Source: DATKPE01 sp033854175 (lineage in GTDB: Bacteria; Bacteroidota; Ignavibacteria; UBA10030; SZUA-254). Taken from it: 64,000 nt of DNA. The stretch spans positions 39,358-103,357 of the forward strand of contig JAWOKN010000158.1 in assembly GCA_033854175.1 (NCBI GenBank), in the 5' to 3' direction. How positions within the stretch are numbered: the first letter of the stretch is position 1; each line of letters opens with the position of its first letter. Below are positions 33,888-43,363 of the stretch, piece by piece. Made by a program: the position numbers and the translations under genes. The notes beneath the pieces were generated by a model. It saw nothing but the letters and a program-made list of their open reading frames with translations. It ran no database searches and was not told where the DNA came from.

Positions 33888-35239
33888 GCTTGTACCTTTG
33901 GAAAGATATATGAGTGAATACCTTGCGCGGCGCGTTTACCGTCGGCGGCGGCATCGACGACCCCTTTCCCTCCATTCGTGCAATCGCCTCCTGCGAAGTA
34001 CCTGGGATTGGAGGTCTGCATCGTTTTTACGTTAACGATGATTTTCCCCGAATGATATTCAAGGCCTTGTACCTGCGAGATGAATTTATCGCCCGGTTTT
34101 TGCCCGATCGCCTTGATGACCATGTCAGCAGGTATCTGAAATTCTGATTCCGGTATCTCCTGCGGGAAGGCTTTTCCGCGGGCATCCGGTGTTCCCAAGA
34201 CCATCTTGACGCACGCAATTGCTTCCACGTGTCGCGTACCGATGATTTTCTTCGGGGCGGTCAGAAAGTAAAATTCCACTCCGTCGCGCCGGGCAAGCTC
34301 AAATTCAAAATTATAGGCGGGCATTTCATTTTTGCTTCTCCGGTAGATGATGAACACCTTCTCGGCTCCGAGCCGTTTTGCCTCCGTTGCCGCGTCAATG
34401 GCCGTGTTACCTGAGCCGATAATCGCAACGCGTTTTCCGATATCGACTGCATGCCACTCGCGGGTTGTCACCTTCTCAATGAATTCGAGTGCGTCGCAGA
34501 CGCCCGGAAGATTTTCACCAGGGAGATTGAGCTCGGGCGAAATTCCTAAACCAATTCCGAGGAAGATCGCATCATGGTTTTTTTCCAGTTCGGGAAGTGA
34601 GAGGTTTTCCCCGACTGTGGCGCCCGTTTTAACGAGGACACCAAAGTTTTGTACAAGCTGTACTTCTTTGAGACTGTCGGTGTAGGACATTTTGTAGGGG
34701 GCGATTCCCCATGTATCAAGCCCTCCCGGAACCTGTTTGCCTTCGTAGATCGTCACATCGTAACCCAGGAGTGCAAGATCCGCCGCGCAGGAGAGCCCGG
34801 CCGGCCCGGCACCGATGACGCCGATCGATTTTCCGTTTTTCGGAGCCGGCGTAAAAAATGAAGGCATCTGATGGCTGAAAAACCAATCCATGGCATACCG
34901 CTGCAGTCTCCCGATCTCAATCGGCTTTTCCCCCCGTTCGACATAGACACACGCTCCTTCGCACAGGACGTCCACCGGACAGGCCTTCGCGCAGGTCAGG
35001 GCTATCCAGTTCGACCGGAGAATGGTTTTTGCAGAACCCTTGATGTTTCCGGTGGCGATTTTTTTTATGAAAGCGGAGATATCAATATGCGTCGGACAGG
35101 CAGTCATGCAGGGGGAATTAAAGCAATAGAGACATCTGTTCGCTTCCGTCGATGCCTGTGTCGGTGTGAGCGGAGGATGAAGTTCCGAAAAGTTCTTATC
35201 GTACTGATCCGGTGTGAGTTTTGGTGCTATGTTGTCCAT
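33884..35239 (-). CDS. preT: NAD-dependent dihydropyrimidine dehydrogenase, subunit PreT
   Basis: A 451-residue NADH-oxidising subunit that passes electrons to PreA. The N-terminal region has a cysteine-rich iron-sulfur domain (CLYCFNSPCMTACPTHIDI, CAKACPVDVLCEGAC) like glutamate synthase small subunits, then an FAD site GVIGAGPAGLSCAADL (about residues 140-155), and an NAD(P)-binding Rossmann motif VAIIGSGNTAIDAA. The C-terminal RYFAGGDCTNGGKGVVDAAADG is the usual FAD end motif. Domain set and length match PreT. Confidence 0.96.
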   Translation of the reverse strand: MDNIAPKLTPDQYDKNFSELHPPLTPTQASTEANRCLYCFNSPCMTACPTHIDISAFIKKIATGNIKGSAKTILRSNWIALTCAKACPVDVLCEGACVYVERGEKPIEIGRLQRYAMDWFFSHQMPSFFTPAPKNGKSIGVIGAGPAGLSCAADLALLGYDVTIYEGKQVPGGLDTWGIAPYKMSYTDSLKEVQLVQNFGVLVKTGATVGENLSLPELEKNHDAIFLGIGLGISPELNLPGENLPGVCDALEFIEKVTTREWHAVDIGKRVAIIGSGNTAIDAATEAKRLGAEKVFIIYRRSKNEMPAYNFEFELARRDGVEFYFLTAPKKIIGTRHVEAIACVKMVLGTPDARGKAFPQEIPESEFQIPADMVIKAIGQKPGDKFISQVQGLEYHSGKIIVNVKTMQTSNPRYFAGGDCTNGGKGVVDAAADGKRAAQGIHSYIFPKVQA

Positions 35240-35340
35240 ACATCTGCCAAGATCGGGATATATCCTACGGTGTTCTTTCCGTCAGTTTGAAGGTACGATG
35301 AAACATTCCGCATGAACCATGATAAATTTCCAGATTCCAT

Positions 35341-36831
35341 CTAGCTCATCCAGTTTGTCCGGGATTCCGGATTCCATTTTATTGTGGTTTTTTTTGGTCT
35401 GGTGAAAAATTCGACGGAGCTCTTTCCCGTAATATCGCATGCGCCGAATTTGGATTCGTTCCAGCCACCGAATGAGAAGGGTTCCCGGGGAACGGGCACG
35501 CCGATGTTGATCCCGATCATCCCTGCACTTGCCTGTTGATGAACCCGCCAGGCGTTTGCACCGCTTTGTGTGAATACTGCGGCCGCGTTTCCATAAGGAT
35601 TACTGTTTTCGATATCCAGGGCCTCGTCCAGAGTTTCTGCACGCATGATGGCCAGAACAGGGCCAAAAACTTCCTCCCGGGCTATTTTCATTTCAGGGCG
35701 GACATTGTCGATGATGGTCGGACCTATGTAGTAACCATTTTCCTTCCCCTTGACTACGGCATTGCGCCCGTCGACAAGGATCCTTGCGCCGTCCCTCTCA
35801 GCCTCCGTGATATAGCCTTCGATCCGTTCTTTTGCCTGTCTGGAGATTATCGAACCCAGGTTTATACCCGGCAGAATCTTCCTTGCTTCATCACAAATAC
35901 GCCTGATGATATGGTCAACGTTGCCTACAGCAACCATAGCTGACGCGGCCATGCATCGTTGTCCCGCGCAGCCGCTCATTGAAGCAGCGATGTTAGATGC
36001 AGTCATATCCGCCTGTGCATCCGGAAGGACGATGATGTGGTTTTTTGCGCTGCCAAGGCAGAGCGCACGCTTGAAATGCGACGTGGCTCGGGCATAGACA
36101 ATTTTTGCGACGCGGGTTGATCCGACGAATGTCAGTGCATCAATTTCAGGGTGATCGCATAATGCTTCCACTGCTGCCTGTGATCCGTGAATAATATTGA
36201 AGACGCCATCCGGTAAGCCTGCTTCCCGTAGATGTGCGGCTATACGGAGGGAACTGAGCGGTACATGCTCCGAGGGCTTGAGCACCATGGTATTTCCAAG
36301 CACGAGGCAGTTCGGAATTGTCCAATGTGGGACCATGGCGGGGAAGTTGAAGGGGGTAATTGACGCGGCGACACCCAGGGGGTACCGGTCGAGGCGGCAT
36401 TCGACCCCGCGGCTGACTTCAAGCACTTCACCAGCGACAAGCTGTGGCAGCGAACAGGCGAATTCAACGACCTCGATCGCTTTGTCAATTTCTGCCATAG
36501 CCTCGGTTTTTGTCTTGCCGTTTTCGGTATGAACGAGCTCAGCAAGGTCCTCTGCGTGTGTTTCGATGAGTTCCCTGTAGCGATAGAATATTCGGGCGCG
36601 ATCCCTTATCGGTGTTGTGGACCATGCCGGGTATGCCTCCCGGGCGCTCCTCACTGCATCCTCGATCTCCTGGGGTGGCGACAGAGGGACATTTGCAATC
36701 TGGCGGCCGATGGATGGATTGTTGACCGGGAGATATTCATGGGCCGTGGAAGCGGTAAATTTCCCGCCGATGTAGTTTTCGACAGTTGGTATGATAGTTG
36801 GTGGTTCCGGTTCCACAGCAGTATTCCGCAT
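35341..36831 (-). CDS. mmsA: CoA-acylating (methyl)malonate-semialdehyde dehydrogenase
   Basis: A 496-residue aldehyde dehydrogenase. Family-specific features are the N-terminal YIGGKF...PVNNPSIG, the SITPFNFPAMVPHWTIPN block, LTFVGSTRVAKIVY and the nucleophilic Cys in GCAGQRCMAASAMVAVG, which is the pattern of CoA-dependent methylmalonate-semialdehyde dehydrogenases. The enzyme turns malonate semialdehyde into acetyl-CoA or methylmalonate semialdehyde into propionyl-CoA, with CO2 and NADH. In this block it would finish uracil and thymine breakdown. The next gene upstream is the aminotransferase, 33 bases away. AAAGGA precedes the start. Confidence 0.94.
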   Translation of the reverse strand: MRNTAVEPEPPTIIPTVENYIGGKFTASTAHEYLPVNNPSIGRQIANVPLSPPQEIEDAVRSAREAYPAWSTTPIRDRARIFYRYRELIETHAEDLAELVHTENGKTKTEAMAEIDKAIEVVEFACSLPQLVAGEVLEVSRGVECRLDRYPLGVAASITPFNFPAMVPHWTIPNCLVLGNTMVLKPSEHVPLSSLRIAAHLREAGLPDGVFNIIHGSQAAVEALCDHPEIDALTFVGSTRVAKIVYARATSHFKRALCLGSAKNHIIVLPDAQADMTASNIAASMSGCAGQRCMAASAMVAVGNVDHIIRRICDEARKILPGINLGSIISRQAKERIEGYITEAERDGARILVDGRNAVVKGKENGYYIGPTIIDNVRPEMKIAREEVFGPVLAIMRAETLDEALDIENSNPYGNAAAVFTQSGANAWRVHQQASAGMIGINIGVPVPREPFSFGGWNESKFGACDITGKSSVEFFTRPKKTTIKWNPESRTNWMS

Positions 36832-36864
36832 CGTTGTTTCCTTTGTTAAAAGATCCTCTCTCCT

Positions 36865-38211
36865 TTATTCCGTTGCCTTGTCCGCTGTTTCAAGCGCTCC
36901 GTCGAGAATTTTTATCCCGAGATCAATTTCCTCCTTTGTGATAATCAGCGGAGGAGCGATGACGAAGTGACTGACCCATGCCTGGATGAAGAGGCCGTTC
37001 CTCATCATTTCGGCGGCCACCTTATCGACGAGCAGGGGGATACCGCTTACCTTGTCCGTGTAGGTGTTGAATGGCTCTTTTGTTGTTCTGTCTTTTACCA
37101 GCTCCACTGCCCAGAACATGCCGATACCGCGCACGTCGCCGATTGAGGGATGCTTATCCCTGAGCGCCTGCAGCCTTTGGCCGAGATAGCCTCCCAGTTC
37201 ATTCGCGCGTTCGATGAGATGTAACCGTTTGTATTCCTGTATGGATGCAATGGCTGGTGCAAGTGTCAGGGGATGGGCTTCGTAGGTGTGCCCGTGGGAA
37301 AAATAATGATCGTCAAAAAAGTCCCCGATTTTTTTTGTCGTTGCACAAAGCCCAAGCGGTACATATGCCGTTGTGATTCCTTTCGCCGTTGTGAGGATGT
37401 CGGGTTTGACATTCCAGTGATCCACAGCGAACCATTTGCCGGTTCTTCCCCAGCCTGTCATGACTTCATCGGCAATAAGGAGGATGTTGTATCTATCGCA
37501 GATCTGCCGGAGGCGGGGCATGTACTCACCCGGGGGTACGAGGACTCCGTTCGTGCCGACGACAGGTTCGACAATGACCGCCGCCACATCGCTTTCGTTT
37601 TCGATCATATGACCGATATAGTCGACGCAGGCGATGTCGCAGGATGGATACGTATGACGGATAGGACACCTGTAGCAATTGACCTCCGGGGCAAATATGA
37701 CCCCCGGAATTTTTCCCGCCGGTTCCATCGCCCACCGCCGCGGATCGCCCGTGGCCGCAAGTGATCCCATCGTGGATCCATGGTAGGAATGATATCGGGA
37801 AATGATCTTCGTTTTTCCCGTGTAGAGGCGGGCTATTTTGAACGCGGCTTCGTTGGCCTCCGTTCCCGAGGTGGCAAAAAAGAATTTTTCCAGTCCAGAT
37901 GGAAGGACGTCGAGAAGCAAGGTGCTGAGTTCTGCCCGGACGTCGGTTGTAAATCCCGGGGCGATGTAGGCCAGTTTTCTGGCCTGTTCTTCGATTGCTT
38001 TGATAACAGCCTGATTTTTATATCCGAGGGTGACGCACATGAGCTGTGCAGAGAAATCGAGATATTTTTTCCCACCCGCATCGGTGAAGAAACAGCCCTC
38101 CGCGTCGACGACGTGAACCGGCCTCCAGTTTTTCTGAAATCTCCACGTGCCGTATGTCAGCTTGGATGTGAGATCGGGTACAGAGAGTGATGTAAATTCT
38201 GCCTTATTCAT
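36865..38211 (-). CDS. Class III aminotransferase, probable beta-alanine/beta-aminoisobutyrate transaminase
   Basis: A 448-residue PLP enzyme of the omega-aminotransferase type. The PLP site is read as FFFATSGTEANEAAFK, YHSYHGSTMGSLAATGD, LLIADEVMTGWGRTGKWFA (Asp to PLP nitrogen) and ILTTAKGITTAYVPLG (Schiff-base Lys). Among class III enzymes several omega-amino acid substrates are possible. Because the neighbours make beta-alanine or beta-aminoisobutyrate and then consume the corresponding semialdehyde, the likely reaction is transfer of the amino group of these beta-amino acids to pyruvate or 2-oxoglutarate. Confidence 0.9.
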   Translation of the reverse strand: MNKAEFTSLSVPDLTSKLTYGTWRFQKNWRPVHVVDAEGCFFTDAGGKKYLDFSAQLMCVTLGYKNQAVIKAIEEQARKLAYIAPGFTTDVRAELSTLLLDVLPSGLEKFFFATSGTEANEAAFKIARLYTGKTKIISRYHSYHGSTMGSLAATGDPRRWAMEPAGKIPGVIFAPEVNCYRCPIRHTYPSCDIACVDYIGHMIENESDVAAVIVEPVVGTNGVLVPPGEYMPRLRQICDRYNILLIADEVMTGWGRTGKWFAVDHWNVKPDILTTAKGITTAYVPLGLCATTKKIGDFFDDHYFSHGHTYEAHPLTLAPAIASIQEYKRLHLIERANELGGYLGQRLQALRDKHPSIGDVRGIGMFWAVELVKDRTTKEPFNTYTDKVSGIPLLVDKVAAEMMRNGLFIQAWVSHFVIAPPLIITKEEIDLGIKILDGALETADKATE

Positions 38212-38304
38212 AGATGTCCTCTTTCTTTGGGATTCGTTTCAACCGACGATGATAGGAGGAAGAACGCCTTGACAAGACTCCTGCCAGACGATCGGGCATG
38301 AATC

Positions 38305-39180
38305 CTACGGAAGCAGTTCAGTGATATCGTTGTATGTTTCAGGCCGGCGGTCACGGTAAAATTGCCATATGTTCCTGACTTCCAGGATTTCGTCCAGATT
38401 GAGATCAGCGACGACGAGTTCATCCCTGTTCCGGCCTGCTTGTGCAATGATTTTTCCGCGTGGATTGCAGAAATAGCTTTTTCCATAAAACTCCCCGATG
38501 TTCCAGGGTGCCTCGACGCCCACGCGGTTGATGGCTCCGATAAAATACCCGTTTGCGACCGCGTGCGCGGGTTGTTCGAGCTCCCATAAGTATTCTGAAA
38601 GACCTGCGACGGTTGCGGAGGGATTAAAAACGATCTCCGCACCGCGCAATCCCAGGATCCGCGCACCTTCGGGGAAATGCCGGTCGTAGCAGATATAGAC
38701 CCCGATTGTCGCGTATGCGGTTCTGAACGTCGGATAGCCGAGATTGCCGGGTTTGAAGTAAAATTTTTCCCAGAACCCCGGCTCGAGATGGGGAAGATGC
38801 GTCTTGCGGTATTTCCCCAAATATGTTCCGTCGGCATCGATGACGGCAGCGGTGTTATAATACACTCCGGCGATCTCGGTTTCGTAAATCGGGACGATAA
38901 TGACCATGGAAAATTTTTTCGCGAGTTCCTGCATGAGCCGCACCGTCGGGCCGTCCGGTATTTTCTCGGTGAAGGAATACCACTTTGATTTCTGCTCGGC
39001 GCAGAAATACGGGCCGTAAAAGAGTTCCTGCAGGCAGAGGATCTGAACGCCCTTCTCTGCCGCCTCCTCGATCATGCGCACGTGCTTGTCAATCATCGCC
39101 TTGCGTATCGTTTCAAGCGGCTGATCGGACGATACAGCGAGCGTCGCCTGTATGAGACCGCCTTTGACATTTCGTGCCAT
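38305..39180 (-). CDS. Beta-ureidopropionase (N-carbamoyl-beta-alanine amidohydrolase)
   Basis: A 291-residue enzyme of the nitrilase superfamily. The Glu-Lys-Cys triad lies in FTEKIPDGPT (Glu), KYRKTHLPHLEPGFWEK (Lys) and IGVYICYDRHFPEGARIL (Cys). The CYDRHFPEG motif is the form found in N-carbamoyl amide hydrolases rather than in aliphatic amidases. It releases beta-alanine or beta-aminoisobutyrate plus CO2 and NH3, the third step of reductive pyrimidine breakdown. It is the first gene of the minus-strand catabolic block and diverges from murA. Confidence 0.93.
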   Translation of the reverse strand: MARNVKGGLIQATLAVSSDQPLETIRKAMIDKHVRMIEEAAEKGVQILCLQELFYGPYFCAEQKSKWYSFTEKIPDGPTVRLMQELAKKFSMVIIVPIYETEIAGVYYNTAAVIDADGTYLGKYRKTHLPHLEPGFWEKFYFKPGNLGYPTFRTAYATIGVYICYDRHFPEGARILGLRGAEIVFNPSATVAGLSEYLWELEQPAHAVANGYFIGAINRVGVEAPWNIGEFYGKSYFCNPRGKIIAQAGRNRDELVVADLNLDEILEVRNIWQFYRDRRPETYNDITELLP

Positions 39181-39236
39181 GTGAGGATCCTTGGTGATTG
39201 TCGTTGAGGGGAAATTCCGTGAAAAATCAATTAATT

Positions 39237-39265
39237 AATGTAAAGAAATTCCCAGATTATTTCCA
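39237..39265 (-). promoter_or_regulatory. Possible promoter of the pyrimidine catabolism block
   Basis: On the minus strand TGGAAA (39265-39260) and TACATT (39242-39237) are 17 bases apart, leaving a leader of about 50 nt before the ureidopropionase ATG at 39180. The -35 box matches consensus at only four of six positions, so this is tentative. Confidence 0.3.
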
Positions 39266-39298
39266 GGGAAGAACCAGTGACCCCGGCTGATTGTTTCA

Positions 39299-39327
39299 TT
39301 GCATTTTGGGGGTGTTTGGCGTATATT
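39299..39327 (+). promoter_or_regulatory. Sigma70-type promoter of murA
   Basis: TTGCAT at 39299-39304 and TATATT at 39322-39327 have a 17-base spacer. Transcription would begin near 39334, which places the longer in-frame start at 39299 outside the transcript and supports the TTG start at 39356. Confidence 0.65.
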
Positions 39328-39355
39328 CACAGTGCATAACAGAAGGAAGATCCGA

Positions 39356-40618
39356 TTGGATAAGTTCATCATACATGGCGGTGTCAAGCTCCGTGGCAAT
39401 GTAACGGTCAGCGGGGCGAAGAATGCCGCGATTGCACTCATGCCGGCGACTCTCCTCGCCAGCGGGAAGTACACCTTTCACAATATTCCGGAACTCCGCG
39501 ATATCACCACGATGAGCAGGCTTCTTCAGATGATCGGTGTCGACGTTGAACAACGTGATCATCTTCTTCATCTGAATACCTTCCGTGTCAACAAGTTCGA
39601 AGCGCCCTACGAGCAGGTCAAGAAGATGCGTGCCTCGATTTATGTCCTCGGTCCGCTCATCGCCCGGTATGGTTATGCAAAGGTATCTCTTCCAGGCGGA
39701 TGCGCGTGGGGACCCCGCCCGGTGAATCTGCACATCGAGGGGATCAGGAAACTCGGAGCAGGGGTCGAGATAGAAAATGGTTACATTATCGCCCGGGCAA
39801 AGAGGCTCAAGGGGGCAAAGATCGCGTTCGACGTGTCAAGTGTGGGAGCGACCGGTAATGTGATGATGGCCGCGGTACTGGCGAAAGGCACGACAACGAT
39901 CGAAAATGCGGCCATGGAACCCGAGATAGTCGCGCTGGCGCACTTCCTGATGAAAATGGGAGCAAGGATCGATGGCATGGGGACAAAGCGCCTTGAGATT
40001 GAAGGGGTTGATGCGCTTCATCCGGTGGATGAAACCATGATCCCCGACAGGATTGAGGCGGGAACGTTCCTGATTGCCTCCGCGCTGACAGGCGGAGCGA
40101 TTAAAATTGAGAGCTGCAAGCCTGCACACCTGACGGCGATTCTCGCGAAACTTGAGGAGGAGGGTTCCCGTATTGAAGTCGGTGATACTTGGGTGCGTAT
40201 AAAATCCTCGCGCGTCGTCAGACCTGTCGACGCCACAACCGCCACCTATCCCGGTTTTCCGACCGATCTCCAGGCGCAGTGGATTACGCTGATGAGTGTC
40301 GCCCGCGGTTCTTCGGTTGTTACCGACACGATATATTACGACCGTTTTAAACACGTGCCTGAGCTTATGCGTCTTGGGGCCGATATCGAGCTCCAGAAGA
40401 ATGCAGCGATCGTAAAGGGTGTAAAAAAACTGACCGGTGCAAAGGTGATGTCGACCGACCTGCGTGCATCAGCAAGTCTTGTTCTGGCCGGACTGATCGC
40501 TGAAGGGAAAACGGAGGTCCTCCGGGTCTATCATCTCGACCGAGGGTATGAGCGGATTGAAAGAAAATTACAGGCCCTTGGTGCAAACATACGGCGCGTA
40601 TCGGGAAAAGAGTATTAG
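39356..40618 (+). CDS. murA: UDP-N-acetylglucosamine 1-carboxyvinyltransferase
   Basis: A 420-residue cytoplasmic enzyme of the first committed step of peptidoglycan synthesis; it transfers enolpyruvyl from PEP to UDP-GlcNAc. The TTG at 39356 is the likely start: AGAAGGAAGA lies just upstream, the product begins at the family's first strand (DKFIIHGG), and the promoter covers the alternative start. The KN pair in SGAKNAAIALMP, the active-site loop PGGCAWGPRPVNLH with C116 (the fosfomycin target position, C115 in E. coli) and the C-terminal DLRASASLVLAGL are all present. It is monocistronic or leads into the glycosyl gene cluster 99 bases later. Confidence 0.96.
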   Translation: MDKFIIHGGVKLRGNVTVSGAKNAAIALMPATLLASGKYTFHNIPELRDITTMSRLLQMIGVDVEQRDHLLHLNTFRVNKFEAPYEQVKKMRASIYVLGPLIARYGYAKVSLPGGCAWGPRPVNLHIEGIRKLGAGVEIENGYIIARAKRLKGAKIAFDVSSVGATGNVMMAAVLAKGTTTIENAAMEPEIVALAHFLMKMGARIDGMGTKRLEIEGVDALHPVDETMIPDRIEAGTFLIASALTGGAIKIESCKPAHLTAILAKLEEEGSRIEVGDTWVRIKSSRVVRPVDATTATYPGFPTDLQAQWITLMSVARGSSVVTDTIYYDRFKHVPELMRLGADIELQKNAAIVKGVKKLTGAKVMSTDLRASASLVLAGLIAEGKTEVLRVYHLDRGYERIERKLQALGANIRRVSGKEY

Positions 40619-40717
40619 CACTTTCGTCTCACCGGTGCTGTGTGGTTCCCTTTTTTCCATGGTGTTCAACAGCTTAGGCTGCCCCAGGTGTGAAGGTCCA
40701 ACCTATGAAGATCGGCT

Positions 40718-41455
40718 ATGAAAACCATCGCAGTTTTGCCCGCCTTTAATGCGGGTAAAACGCTTGAGAAGACCGTCCGTGATATTCCTTCCGGCGTCGT
40801 CGATGAAATCATCCTCGGTGACGATGCCAGCGGCGATGACACGGTGGCGGTGGCAGAGAGCCTCGGTCTCACACTCATCCGCCACGAGAGGAATCTCGGA
40901 TACGGCGCGAATCAAAAATCCTGTTATCGCCTCGCACTCGAACATGGAGCTGACATTGTCGTGATGATTCATCCTGATTATCAGTACGACAGCAGGCTCA
41001 CGGGACATTTTGTGAGTTTTCTCCGGGATGGGTATTTTGATGTCATGCTGGGGTCAAGAATACGATCCCGCCGGGAAGCGCTTGCAGGAGGCATGCCCCT
41101 CTATAAATATCTAGCAAACAGGGGGCTCACATTTACGGAAAATATTCTCACCGGCATGAATCTTTCCGAGTGGCATACGGGTTTCAGGGCGTATACACGG
41201 TCAGTCCTGGAATCAGTGGCCTGGGAAAAAAACTCGGATGATTTCGTGTTCGACAGTCAGATGCTCGTTCAATGTGTGGCGCTGAAATTCAGGATCGGGG
41301 AAATTCCCGTCCCAGTCCGGTATCATGAAACATCCTCATCGATTAACTGGAAAAGGAGCATTACCTACGGCATACTGACGCTGGGAACGGTCGCGAAGTA
41401 TCCATTGTACCGTCTGGGTCTCTGCAGGCCCGCTCTTTTTCGACCGGAGAATTGA
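40718..41455 (+). CDS. Family 2 glycosyltransferase (polyprenyl-phosphate sugar synthase-like)
   Basis: A 245-residue GT-A fold glycosyltransferase. VLPAFNAGKTLEKTV is the usual N-terminal strand-helix, DEIILGDDASGDDT binds the nucleotide, and MIHPDYQYD supplies the metal-binding acid. The C-terminal part lacks clear membrane helices. It is similar in type to dolichyl/undecaprenyl-phosphate mannosyl or glucosyl synthases, which would provide lipid-linked sugar to GT-C enzymes. The next gene, a TMTC-like membrane protein, starts at the very next base after its stop, so coupling with a polyprenyl-sugar user is plausible. Confidence 0.87.
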   Translation: MKTIAVLPAFNAGKTLEKTVRDIPSGVVDEIILGDDASGDDTVAVAESLGLTLIRHERNLGYGANQKSCYRLALEHGADIVVMIHPDYQYDSRLTGHFVSFLRDGYFDVMLGSRIRSRREALAGGMPLYKYLANRGLTFTENILTGMNLSEWHTGFRAYTRSVLESVAWEKNSDDFVFDSQMLVQCVALKFRIGEIPVPVRYHETSSSINWKRSITYGILTLGTVAKYPLYRLGLCRPALFRPEN

Positions 41456-43357
41456 ATGGAACAGCAATCTGCACCGCCGGATGCGAAGGGTAGCGTTCCT
41501 CCGGATGATCGGGGGGACTTGATCGGTCACCGGTGGTTCATTCTCCTGATTATCGTCATGACCGGTTTTGTTTACTGGAAGGCGGTCACGTTCGATTTTG
41601 TGACATACGACGATTATGAGCTTGTCTATCAGAACGAAGCCTTTATCTCCAATCCTGCCAACATCATCACCGCATTTGAAACCCACGCATTTACCACGCA
41701 CCGTACTGAAAGTGCATACTATCGTCCACTCCTCCTGACAAGTTATATCCTGGATTATCAGCTGTGGAAACTGGCTCCGTGGGGATATCACCTGGTCAAT
41801 CTCCTGATTCACATGGTTGCATCGGTTTGTGTCTACGGAGTTCTTTTTTTGCTGAGCCGCAACACGCTGATTGCACTAGCATGCGGTATGATGTTCGCAC
41901 TTCATCCGGTTCAGACTGAATCGGTGGCCTGGGTTGCGGGGAGAAATGATCTTCTTCTGGGTCTGATGGTTGTGCTCTCGTTCTTCTTTTATATGTTGTA
42001 CCGGCGTTCGACCGGCCGGGTTGTGTATCTGATCTGTTCGGTGATAGTATTTGTTTTCTCGTTGTTTACAAAAGAGTCCGCGGTGTTTTATGTTCTGATT
42101 TTTCCTCTCTACGATTACTGTTTTATTGTCGGTAGGAACGAGCGAAAATCCGGTCCTCGGTATGTAATTCCCTATGGACTGTTCGGCCTGGCAGTTATGG
42201 GTTATCTTGCGGCCCGTACAGCAGCAATCGGCTCTCTGGTAGGGGCCGAGAAATTATATGGTGGAATTCCGTTGGGGAAGCGGCTCACGGAGTTCCCTGG
42301 AATATTCGCCGAGCATATTTCGCTTCTCGTTTTTCCTGCTCGTCTGAGTGTTGTGCATCCCCTGAATCAGGCGTTCTGGCTCAGCGAAGGGTGGATGTGG
42401 GGGGCATTCGCGGTTCCCATGCTGGTCCTCTGGTTTCTGGTCCTTGCATGGAGGAAAAATCGCCTCATTTTCTTCGGCCTCGCATGGCTGGTTCTCGGAC
42501 TTATACCCGCGCTCGATATATTTCCCGTGGCAGTTCCGATTCTCGAGCACAGGCTCTACCTGCCGATGGTCGGGTTCGCCGCAGCCGTTGTACCGGCCGT
42601 CGTTGTATCCCTGACGGCCCTTCGTTCTCAGTGGTTCGCGGCGGCGACGTTGGGGTTTCTCCTCGTCCTATGCGGAATATTGTCCACACTGCGGTTACCC
42701 GTGTGGCGGAACAGTGAAACGATGTGGACCGATGCAATTCAGAAGGCCCCGACGTACAGCCGGTCATATTTCAATCTTGCCGGCTATTATTATGAACATC
42801 AGCAATATGACCGGACGATAAATCTCATGCTGAAGTATCTGGAATTGAATCCCCAAGATAAAATGGGATATGATAAACTCCTCCAGACGTATATGGCAGC
42901 AGGTCGATACTCCGACGCTGCCCGTGTGTCGCGCTCCCTTATCGCTTTTCATCCTATGGATGAGAAAGGCTATCTCGAAACGGCAGGCCTGTTCATAAAT
43001 GCAGATTTACCTGACAGCGCCCTTGCGATATGCGCCGCAGGTCTTGCTGACATTCCGGGCTCGTTTTTGTTGCATGATCTCATGGGCCGGATCTATGTCC
43101 GTCTCGGCAATGATACGCTTGCGCAATCCCAGTTTCAGGCGGCCATAAAAATTAATCCCACGTACGGGCAGGGGTATTTTAATCTCGGCGTTCTCAGCGC
43201 GTCACGGGGAGATAGATCAAGGGCTATCGGGTACATTGAGGATGGACTGAAATATGCCAACCTTCCCAATGATCTGATACCGCTGTTGTACCGTCTGTAT
43301 CTTGATGCAAAGCAGACTGAGAAAGCAAAGGATCTCCGGCGGAGATACAATTTCTGA
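41456..43357 (+). CDS. TMTC-like polytopic membrane protein with TPRs
   Basis: A 633-residue protein with about ten membrane helices over residues 25-410 and TPRs at the C-terminus (about 430-625). The first external loop holds the acidic pair in VTYDDYELVYQN, then YYRPLL, GYHLVNLLIHM and FALHPVQTESVAWVAGRND. This series is shared with the TMTC family of O-mannosyltransferases and many bacterial TPR membrane proteins, which use polyprenyl-phosphate sugars to modify proteins. Its ATG directly abuts the GT2 stop codon. Function inferred: protein or surface glycosylation. Confidence 0.85.
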   Translation: MEQQSAPPDAKGSVPPDDRGDLIGHRWFILLIIVMTGFVYWKAVTFDFVTYDDYELVYQNEAFISNPANIITAFETHAFTTHRTESAYYRPLLLTSYILDYQLWKLAPWGYHLVNLLIHMVASVCVYGVLFLLSRNTLIALACGMMFALHPVQTESVAWVAGRNDLLLGLMVVLSFFFYMLYRRSTGRVVYLICSVIVFVFSLFTKESAVFYVLIFPLYDYCFIVGRNERKSGPRYVIPYGLFGLAVMGYLAARTAAIGSLVGAEKLYGGIPLGKRLTEFPGIFAEHISLLVFPARLSVVHPLNQAFWLSEGWMWGAFAVPMLVLWFLVLAWRKNRLIFFGLAWLVLGLIPALDIFPVAVPILEHRLYLPMVGFAAAVVPAVVVSLTALRSQWFAAATLGFLLVLCGILSTLRLPVWRNSETMWTDAIQKAPTYSRSYFNLAGYYYEHQQYDRTINLMLKYLELNPQDKMGYDKLLQTYMAAGRYSDAARVSRSLIAFHPMDEKGYLETAGLFINADLPDSALAICAAGLADIPGSFLLHDLMGRIYVRLGNDTLAQSQFQAAIKINPTYGQGYFNLGVLSASRGDRSRAIGYIEDGLKYANLPNDLIPLLYRLYLDAKQTEKAKDLRRRYNF

Positions 43358-43363
43358 AGGTTT

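Noticed and set aside
39299..39355. Longer murA reading frame starting at 39299
   Set aside because: The upstream start falls inside the -35 box of a good promoter, and the added residues are not part of the MurA fold; the TTG at 39356 has a ribosome site.
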